A stretch of 64,000 nucleotides of DNA from Amaurobius ferox (taxonomy: Eukaryota; Arthropoda; Arachnida; Araneae; Amaurobiidae), in the NCBI GenBank assembly GCA_951213105.1, contig OX578142.1, forward strand, positions 8,418,149-8,482,148, given 5' to 3'. Positions 56,481 through 64,000 of this stretch are shown here, piece by piece. The translations under genes and the position numbers were made by a program. Numbering within the stretch: the first letter of the stretch is position 1; each line of letters starts with the position of its first letter. The notes below the pieces were generated by a model. The model did no database searches. It worked only from the letters and a program-made list of their open reading frames with translations, and was not told the origin of the DNA.

Positions 56481-57180
56481 GAATGGCATAGCTGCCAACC
56501 GTTCCGGATTTGTTCCGAATTTTTACGTCTGTTCCGAAAATCTGAATTTTTTCCATAAAATCCGAATTTTTGAAAATATTCCTGTTTTACCCCATTTTCC
56601 CCCCTCTGCGACCATAAAAGTTACATATGTGCCAACTCTACTGAATTTGGCTGGAGACTCCCGATTTTTGAGTGTTTTTCCCGATTTTTACGATTTTTTG
56701 AAAAAATCCCTACGTTTAGGGATAATATCCCAAAAATTTTCCCTATAAAAGAGATTTTTTAGCTAAGTGGGAAATTTTTCTCTATTCGATCAAAAGTACG
56801 CTCATAAGATTACAGATCAGACGTGAAAAATTCTCTAGATTTTGGCCGGAGACTCCGGATTTTTCATTACTTCTCCGGCCTCCGGATTACTAACGAAATT
56901 CTCCGGCTTTTTTTGTTTGAAATTTATCAGTTAACCAGACATGGTATAATTCGGAAATGCCGATTTTCCGCCTTTTTAGCACTGATTTCTACCATTCCCG
57001 GGATTGTAGCAACTCCATAAGGAATTGCAGGGTAACTCCAATCAAATTAACGTAGATTTACGGTCGCGTGTAATGTAAATTAAGATCTCGATCGCTTATT
57101 TTATGAAAGTAATAAATATACTTCTTCAAAGGTTGTCTAATTCAGCATAAATCGCTAAAATGTTATTTTGTTCATTAATT

Positions 57181-57690
57181 TCACATAAACACTGCGATTG
57201 TGCAATTCTGTTTGTTCTCATGAATCTCCGAGAGTACAATAATATCTTTTTCCATCCATCTCAGTCTTCTACATATTGTATTTTTGATTGACTAAACTAG
57301 CCTATTTTCATATTCTGATTAATTATTATGGTTAATTTCTTAATTATTTTCGCATAAACAGTGCGATTGCACAATTCAGTTACATCGCGTGAAATGCCGA
57401 GAGTACGTTAGTATCCTTTCCCATCCATCTCCATCATTTAAATGTTGCATATTAGATCGACTAAATTAGCTTATTTTCATATTCTGATTAATTATTACTG
57501 TAAATTTCTTAATTAATTTCGCATAAACAATGCGATTGCGCAATTCAGTTACATCACGTGAATTGCCGAGAGTACGTTAGTATCTTTTTCCATCCATCTC
57601 CATCATTTAAATGTTGCATATTAGATCGACTAAACTAGTTTATTTTCATATTATGGCTAATTATTAAGGTTAATTTTTTAATTATATTTG
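57181..57690. repeat. Three tandem units of about 169 bp
   Basis: The phrase CATAAACAxTGCGATTG begins units near 57184, 57353 and 57522; each also holds GAGAGTAC and TTTTCCATCCATCTC. Two such units occur in the relative at 62956-63300. Confidence 0.9.
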
Positions 57691-58566
57691 CATAATACAA
57701 ATTTTTCTATTTTGAAAAATCTGTACCATGCCCTTGCATTTTTTCTGAAAAATGTAATTAGTATTTTCGAAAAATTTAATGTGAGTCTGCAATCAGAGAC
57801 TCCCAGAGTCCATAAGCTAAAGTCCCAAATTCAAGTTTTTTTTACAGATTTATTGGTCAGATTCATAAAGCTTGAAGTCGTGAAAGCTTCGACATGTGTC
57901 TTCGATATCGCTTATAGTGATTCAACAAATCATAAGGATAATGAAGACATATCTGTAGGATCAGAGACATCAGAGTGGCTGAAAAAGTTAAACTCTGATG
58001 AAACAAAGCAGTTTTTTGAGTACGTCAAAAACTACTATTGTTGACATGTAATTATATTATCAGAAACTTTCCAATCAACTCTGATGTTTTACATCATGCT
58101 GACGTCGCAGATGTGTCTCAGAGGGAAAAAGTTAAATTCACCTCGATAAAATTTTTTATAGACAGATTTCCCTCTATACTGCAAAAAGACTCAACAGAAT
58201 CAACGCTTGATATAATTGACTGAGTTTTTGCATTATCAAATGGCAGCTCTGCCAGAAGAAATAATTGAAGATAGACCAGATGTTCAATGGGCTAAGTTAG
58301 CAAAGCAAAAAGATCCTATGTGTAGACTTTTGCATGGTAAATTGAGTAGTATCATGTTGGGGATACTAACCCCCATAATAATGCTGCATGTGAACAAATT
58401 TTTAGTCTTGTAAAAAGAAACAAAACTGATTTTAGAAGTTCCATGAGTATTTCGACTTTTTACAGTCTACTTTAATTGCCAAATCTCAGATAAATGGTGC
58501 TTGCTATGAACAAACATATGATGCCACTTTCTTGAAAAAGGCCAAATCTGCTGCTATGTATCAATA
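57688..58566 (+). pseudogene. hAT-type transposase, C-terminal half
   Basis: Frames at 57688-58044, 58038-58223 and 58216-58413 run in order. They give FFTDLLVRFIKLEVVKASTC, DVLHHADVADVSQREKVKF and, near 58230-58460, the dimerisation region: PDVQWAKLAKQKDPMCRLLH, then NAACEQIFSLVKRNKTDFRS with MSISTFYSLL. The last matches the hAT C-terminal pattern (N-A-A-C-E-x-x-F-S, then T-x-x-R-S). Stops and frameshifts separate the pieces, and the N-terminal catalytic part is missing. So the 6-bp-TSD family appears to be hAT-related. Confidence 0.7.
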
Positions 58567-59077
58567 AACCAAAAAGATTCTTAATTTGTTTTTGTTTCAA
58601 TTAACTTTGTAATAGTGTATTTAAATTGTGTAATGAATTTTTTTTTTTTCAAATATGAAAATAGTTTAATTTTGCTTTTAGTTGAATATTGATGTATTTA
58701 AGGAGAACAAATATAGTTATAATTTTATGGGTGTAAAAAAATTATGCATTTCATGTATGTTTCAAAATTCTTATCTCATGAGGTCTTAATTTTTTTTTAT
58801 TAAGTAAGATTAATTATATAGTGTATATATATGGGTTTCACCAACTTTCCTTCTTGGGGGGGGGAGGGGGATTGCAAAATCACTGTCAATACATAATACA
58901 TTGGCTAAGAAATACTGACATGCTAATTTCAATTGTGGGAGAGGGGGGGGGGGAGAGCAAGTACTCCCATGCTGGGAGACACCCATGTATATATATATAT
59001 TTTGTGTGCAACTATTGCATGTCATTTTCTTCGCGTACAGTCTTCCTAATTTTTTATTCTCTGAGTTGGCAGCTATG

Positions 59078-59777
59078 GAATGGCTATCCAAATGATCGGC
59101 ATCATTTTCATTTGAGTATGTTAGGAGATTTAAGTTTAGTTCGAAATTCATCACCTCTTTATCTACATTTTGGCTATCAATGACCATTATGTTTAGGTTC
59201 TCACCCGAGTCTTTACTGGCTAGATCTTCGTTATCACTAGCATTAGCATCAGTGTCTATCATTAGTTCTGTTTCGCTATCACTATCATCTCTCAATATTT
59301 TAGATTCATTATCAATAGCCCTATCACTTTGTCATTGCCTAGATCATAATTGGGTTTTTTCTTTTCTACACAGAGATTAGATTTGTATTTAGGATTGTCA
59401 TAATTAGATACTGTTTTTGATGTATAAGTATTTGCAAGCTCATTTATGTTTCTAAACATTTGGAGATCAGATTTCAGTTTTTGTAACATTGGGGGAGGGG
59501 AGCACGATAGTATAATAATATTATTGCACATACCTTGGATGTCTTGAAGAATACGCTGCTTTGCATCAGAGTCCAGTGAGGGGTTTGTGTCCCGGTATTT
59601 CATCGCGGCCTTTGCTATTTGCTGCAGGGTCTGGGCTGCCTCTAGGGATCTCATCTGTTCCAGGGCTAAGTCCATTGGCATGTCTATTTTCTTGATCAGT
59701 ATCATCAGCTCAGAACTTCTGTAAGGAGTGCGTTCCATTGGAGTTCCATTCAGTAAATCAAGCAGTTCAGGATCCAT
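59078..59777 (-). pseudogene. LINE ORF1 (Gag-like), N-terminal part
   Basis: The start ATG at 59777 opens MDPELLDLLNGTPMERTPYR, followed by a helical region (ALEQMRSLEAAQTLQQIAKA) and DSDAKQRILQDIQGMC, a typical ORF1 N-terminus in arachnid Jockey-like elements as I recall them. A frameshift at about 59293 moves into a second frame with DSDSETELMIDTDANASDNE, rich in acidic residues. The hAT-like element cuts it at 59077; the rest continues at 56480. Confidence 0.78.
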
Positions 59778-59946
59778 ATTTCAACGATGTGGCAAGATGG
59801 AGATCGATTGCAGGTGGTGCTGTACCATACGGTTCAGCAGCTATGGAGTGAAGACTGGCAGGAAACACGTGATGGTCTGGGTTCTTAGAGGAAGAGCTGC
59901 TCACCGGTCGAAGGACGGGGAGCGAAATCGATAAGATAGTATTAAA

Positions 59947-60172
59947 AATGTGTCTCATATATACTCAGCGATGGGTACGCTCCGGAACACAACCGTTGCC
60001 GGCAGCGCCCTCTGTATATGCAAAACAGGATGCATGCGCAGTGAGAAGGCGATTTGCATGATAAGCCCTTACTGTTTACCTCGCGATTCATTCACGAGAA
60101 CAGAAAAACCATTCTCAAAATCAAAACACGTTCAGGTGAAACGAGAATCGTGATGAAAACAGAACTAAGTTT
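59947..60172 (-). repeat. Diverged Copia LTR fragment
   Basis: GATGGGTACGCTCCGGAA, GGCAGCGCCCTC, GCGATTTGCATGA, TTCACGAGAAC and AACGAGAATCG follow the same order as the right 230 bp of the LTRs in the tandem array (25905-26138). It ends TTTCTAACA near 60172, matching the LTR's TTTCCAACA end. The rest of that element is absent. It lies in opposite orientation to the Copia that starts at 60234. Confidence 0.8.
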
Positions 60173-60233
60173 CTAACAATCTCCATGGAAACAGCGTGAC
60201 GTCCCCTGTTGCGCTCGCAGGGTAAGTGGGAAG

Positions 60234-60875
60234 TGTTAGAAAAACTTCGATTGTAAACAAGCACGTACATGAATCGGTCGATGTACGGTCTAAATCCAAA
60301 AGATACTTCGTTCTTATTGGCTAATCGCTTTCGGATCGCTTGTTTAGAAGTTTTACCCCCATGGTCTGTGGCACTGCAAATTGAGACGTCAACTTCCGTT
60401 TATGCTAATTTCTACTTCAACCGATTAGAGATTAGCATACTCCAGAAGGAGAAAACATTAACTACAACTTCAATGATACTGGGCTATTTAAGCTATTGCG
60501 TGTATCAGTTGATTATCTTGATGCTTCTTGATGTATCTTGATCTTACTTTGTCTTCGTGATATGTATTCATGATCACGTATGATCATTATCTTCATGTAC
60601 GCCGGTTATGGCGATGTTCTTGGCCGATGCTGTTAGGCCTAACTGAAATCTTATGATTAAATTGACAAGACTTAGTTTGACCAAACTTTACGATGTTACC
60701 ATTTTCCGAAGTTCCAGAAATGGATATGTTTTTGTTCGTTATGATGTTTTAAGTTCACAAAAATAAAGTGAGTTTTTGTTTACGCTGACTACTTTCATTT
60801 TCTCCACTGTGACGCTCTGCTATTCATCTGGTTTTTTGAATTTTTCACCAGTGCAAAAAGAATAAAATTCCAACA
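60234..60875 (+). repeat. Probable 5' LTR of the second Copia
   Basis: 642 bp beginning TGTTAGAAAAACTTCG and ending TTCCAACA, matching inverted TG...CA ends. The left boundary is inferred from the terminal hexanucleotide, as the 3' LTR is outside the window. A TATTTAAG stretch at 60484 could be the TATA region. Confidence 0.65.
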
Positions 60876-60880
60876 AATGG

Positions 60881-60891
60881 GGTTATGGGCC
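60881..60891 (+). promoter_or_regulatory. Primer-binding site of the second Copia
   Basis: GGTTATGGGCC five bases after the LTR, the same half-tRNA-Met(i) complement as in the tandem array. Confidence 0.8.
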
Positions 60892-60997
60892 CTAGCAGCC
60901 CTAGTACAGCGTCCTAGTCAGTGGTAAAGTAGTTTGCAAACATCAACAAATAACGAACGAGCCCCGAGATGGGGGCAGCAGCAACATTCAACAAAAT

Positions 60998-62220
60998 ATG
61001 GCGATGGCACCAGATATGGAGAAACTTGGCCGGGAAAATTTCTCAACATGGAGTATCAACTTAAAGTTTGCACTTATGAGCGACAGATTATATGACTTCA
61101 TAACTGGAACTGAAGAGAAACCGAGTGAGGATGCAACAAGAAAAGAAAGATTAGATTATCAAAGGCGTAAAGAGGAAACCTTGTCAATAATCTATTATAG
61201 CCTAGAAACTGAATACCGGGATTTGATTTCTGCAATCGACGAACCAGTGATAGCATGGAAAGTATTGACAGAACAGTTTGAGCCAAAATCAAGAGCAGGT
61301 CTCATGAGGCTGTTTGACGACTTTTTTAGTGAAAAGCCAGCACCAGGTGAACCAGTGGGACTTCTTATATCGTGGATCAAGAGGTTAGTGGCAAAGTTGA
61401 AGGATGCCGGACACCCAATGGCTGAGGTCCTGGTTGCATTTCAGACAATACGACATCTTGATGATGATTTTAGAGGGATAGTGCAGATGTTGTATAGACT
61501 ACCAGATGACCAGTTTACCCTGAAGTACATCGAAGGGGAGTTACTTGCTGAGGAGGACAGGATAGCTCAGCAAAAGCGTGACGAACAACAAAATGGAAGT
61601 AAGACTTTTCCTTTCAATGTACTTAAATCTAAAAATGTATCTAAATCTAAAAGTGTAGTTACTATAAAAGTGTAAATGTAAATAAACGGATAGGACCTTG
61701 CCATGTATGCAAGGCTTATGGTCATCTTAAGGCAAACTGTAAACTGAACCATACAAAATTAAGTGAAATACAGTCTAGTATTTTAAACTGAATCGACCGA
61801 CAAATTCGGTTGGGTTGTTGACACGGCAGCAACTAAGCATTTTTGCAATAATTTGGAATTGTTCAACAAATTTAAAGGGCTTAAAGGAACTACAATGTCC
61901 TTAGCTGCCGGTGATCAAGAAAGCCCAGTCGAAGGTATCGGATCGATCAGTATGTATGTTAAGATAAATAATGTGAAAAATTTCATTCATTTGACAGCTG
62001 TAATGTATTCAACTAGATTGAGGAGAAACTTAATTGCTGCTTCAATTCTAGAAGAGCAACAATGTAATTTCACCGGGAAAAATGGTTTCCTTACTTTTTA
62101 CAAGCCTGACGGCAGTAAATGGTTTTATGCCAAAATACATAACGGCTTGTATTTCCTTCGACCTCAATACGAGAAAAAAAATCTAAAAATTTTAATGCTG
62201 AGAAGTCTAAAGGAAATGTA
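60998..62220 (+). pseudogene. Copia Gag and protease, frameshifted
   Basis: The frame 60998-61675 (225 codons) is a full Copia Gag (MEKLGRENFSTWSINLKFAL; LVAFQTIRHLDDDFRGIVQM). It ends at a stop just before the zinc knuckle, which lies in another frame (CHVCKAYGHLKANC from 61699). The protease follows in the original frame with WVVDTAATKHFC (aspartate at 61820) and LAAGDQESPVEGIG, to NGLYFLRPQYEKK near 62180. The protease shares the unusual DTAAT active site with the tandem Copia. After 62220 the sequence is lysine/asparagine-rich linker, cut by the element at 62531. Stops near 61675 and 61790 make it inactive. Confidence 0.85.
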
Positions 62221-62530
62221 AATGCTAAACCTAAGCCTAAAAATGAAAATTCTAAAAAGTCAAGTGATTTTAGAAGTAAAAATAAAAATGAGTCATCTGT
62301 TTGTAAAACTGAAAATAATGATCATGCTTTTAAAAATCAAAGTAATAAAAGTAAGTTTAAAACTTGTAAAATTAAAAATTGTGATAATGATCAAAGTAAT
62401 AATGTAAATAGAAATGCCAGTAAAGTTTTTAAATGTAAAATTGTAAACTCTAATACTAGTATTTTTAAACCTAGCAAACCTTGTAAGTTTGATGTTTTTA
62501 AAAGTTCAAGCAATGTAAAATCACCCATTG

Positions 62531-63798
62531 CATACCTGCCAACTTTTACGCATTATGCGTAAAATTTACACATTTTAACTGCTCTTTACGCATATATTGC
62601 TATATTTTACGCATTTCCGCATTTATTTGAAATGTTTAACATTACTAGGAAATCAATCTCCGGCGAAATTCTCCGGCTTTTTTTGTTTGAAATTTATCAA
62701 TTAACCAGACATGGTATAATTCCTCAGAAACGTCGATTTTCTGCTTTTTTAGCACTGATATATACCATACCCGGGATCATAGTAAATCCATAATAAAATG
62801 CAGGGTAATGCCAATCAAATTAATGGAGATTTACAGCCGCGTGTAATGTAAATTAAGATCTCGAAAGCTTATTTTATGAAAGTAATAAATATACTTCTTC
62901 ACAGGTTGTGTAATTCAGCATTAATCGCTAAAATGTTATTTTGTTCATTAATTTCGTATAAATACTGCGATTGTGCAACTCAGTTTGTTCTCATGAATCG
63001 CAGAGAGTACAATAGTATCTTTTTCTATCCATCTCAATCTTCTATATTGCATTTTTGATTGACTAAACTAGCTTATTTTTATATTCTGATTAATTATTAC
63101 GGTTAATTTCATAATTATTTTCGCATAAACAGTGCGATTGCGCAATTCAGTTACTTCGCGTGAATTGCCAAGAGTACGTTAGTATCTTTTTCCATCCATC
63201 TCCATCATTTAAATGTTGCATATTAGATCGACTAAACTAGTTTATTTTCGTATTATGGCTAATTATTAAGGTTAATTTTTTAATTATATTTGCATAATAT
63301 AAATTTTTCTATTTAAAAAATGGGTATGAACTCTGTGAAGGGATATTTTCCAAAAAGTGGTATTAAAGCAATGATTTAGGCAAATAAAAAGGAAACCATC
63401 TTGGCAGGAATATAATTCAGTGCTATATATATATATATTTATTTATTTATTTTTTTGAAATTAAAGATCAATATTTGTTATTCTCCTTAGTGAAAACCTG
63501 TGTTTTGCCAAACATAAATATTTGTTGTCATTATAAAGTAATTTTCACCGGATAAAACCTTTATATATTTTTGTTTTATAATTTATTGTCCTGAAACTTT
63601 ATAAAATTGGTGTCCTGAATTTTCATATTCTACCAGTACTATGTCTGATATTTAATACAGTATTTTTTTAATGCAGGTACTTGTACATAGTTAAATTCAT
63701 TAGAAATGTCGTTTGAACATGTAGTTTAAAAAAAATCATTATAAATGTCATTCTCGCAAAATTTTACACATTACAATTTTCCCAGGTTGGCAGGTATG
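62531..63798. mobile_element. Short non-autonomous CATACCTGCCAAC element, 6-bp duplication
   Basis: It starts CATACCTGCCAACTTTTACG at 62531 and ends GTTGGCAGGTATG at 63798. CCATTG lies on both sides (62525-62530 and 63799-63804). Its middle (62660-63310) matches 56890-57720 of the longer element, including TTCTCCGGCTTTTTTTGTTTG and two 169-bp units. It has no coding sequence, so it is a deletion derivative. Confidence 0.9.
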
Positions 63799-63804
63799 CC
63801 ATTG

Positions 63805-64000
63805 AAGTCGGGGGAAATACAAGGTTTTGTATACATAAAAGGTTTTGTAACATAAATTTTGAATATTTACATCACACATGTAAAGTGTCAGCTTTTAAAG
63901 GATAGCCTGAAATCAGTGTTCGGAAAATCAACTGTAAATGTTGTAAATTGGCAAAAACAAAAAGAATTTCGTTCAAACCAGGCTTTGGGAAATCGGCAAA
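63805..64000 (+). pseudogene. Copia integrase N-terminus, continues beyond window
   Basis: Near 63925-64000 the translation reads INCKCCKLAKTKRISFKPGF, matching the CxxC half of the integrase zinc motif (VNCIHCKLAKSKRVSYKP in the tandem array). The histidine half before it is poorly preserved. Confidence 0.7.

Larger units (their letters stand above)
56487..59077 (+). mobile_element. hAT-like element with CATAGCTGCCAAC ends and 6-bp duplication
   Basis: The left end CATAGCTGCCAACCGTTCCG at 56487 and the right end GTTGGCAGCTATG finishing at 59077 form an inverted repeat. GAATGG occurs on both sides (56481-56486 and 59078-59083). It carries tandem 169-bp units (57181-57690) and a broken transposase (57688-58566). 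A shorter relative lies at 62531-63798. Confidence 0.85.
51867..59940 (-). mobile_element. Jockey-clade non-LTR retrotransposon (LINE)
   Basis: The element reads on the minus strand: ORF1 from 59777, ORF2 from about 54690 to 52010, then an A-tail shown as a T-run at 51867-51876. A hAT-like element (56487-59077) interrupts ORF1. The 5' end is placed near 59940, where similarity to a Copia LTR begins; this boundary is approximate, and I did not find a target duplication. The length without the insertion is about 5.5 kb. Confidence 0.8.
60234..64000 (+). mobile_element. Second Copia element, decayed, running off the window
   Basis: The 5' LTR is about 60234-60875 (TGTTAG...CCAACA), with the primer site at 60881, Gag from 60998, zinc knuckle near 61699, protease near 61820 and integrase zinc motif near 63925-63995. 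The window ends inside integrase. It is split by the short element at 62531-63798. The protein is clearly related to, but distinct from, that of the tandem array. Confidence 0.85.

Noticed and set aside
1..64000. CRISPR array or bacterial operon
   Set aside because: No evenly spaced direct repeats with unique spacers and no operon-like frames; the tandem repeats seen are minisatellites and transposon arrays in a eukaryotic genome.
22047..64000. Further SEC13 exons
   Set aside because: I looked for the following WD40 blades (HEGPVWQV, WAHP, NILASCSYD-type phrases) and saw no splice-bounded match by eye; a translated search would be decisive.

Overview
The window reads as an AT-rich animal nuclear genome and contains no bacterial-style gene organisation. 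The transposon mix is Tigger/pogo, several hAT families, Tc1/mariner, Helitrons, Copia LTR elements, a Jockey-like LINE and tRNA-derived SINEs. A single spliced exon of a conserved host gene (SEC13) sits in long non-coding sequence. This suits an arthropod with a large repeat-rich genome. A spider or other arachnid is my best guess, from the style of the LINE and SINE sequences, but no host marker proves it.

Layout. 1-600: tail of a broken Tigger transposase. 625-16364: a large non-coding element with inverted ends and long subterminal repeat arrays. It has been split by a Tigger (700-3395, itself holding a small hAT at 1657-2572) and by a 9-kb hAT (3659-12611, itself holding a Helitron at 7766-11095). 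16379-20556: a mariner-like element with roughly 250-bp inverted repeats and a broken transposase. 21931-22046: one clean SEC13 exon with splice sites. 22693-41313: a hAT element whose transposase is split by a 190-bp-TIR element (23923-39793), which is split by a Helitron (24983-38889), which carries SINEs, one of them split by a tandem Copia array (25294-37579). Target-site duplications or canonical insertion sites support nearly every level.

41322-46430: mostly unrecognised, with one dispersed repeat and a CpG-rich patch. 46433-50205: a Tc1 fragment, a SINE and an old hAT-like element. 50206-51866: nothing recognised except a SINE end. 51867-59940: a Jockey-like LINE on the minus strand, interrupted at 56487-59077 by a hAT-like element with 6-bp target duplications. 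59947-60172: a Copia LTR fragment. 60234 to the end: a second, decayed Copia on the plus strand, interrupted by a short relative of the 6-bp-TSD element (62531-63798).

The most notable content is the Copia array. It has three 845-bp LTRs and two nearly identical internal regions, each with an intact 1207-residue Gag-Pol frame. That frame has nucleocapsid, protease, integrase and RNase H signatures. Between integrase and RNase H it carries a methyl-CpG-binding-like domain with both DNA-contacting arginines in place, and it lacks the catalytic core of reverse transcriptase. The element therefore looks non-autonomous, with a possible chromatin-reading module. The only host coding sequence I can support is the SEC13 exon.
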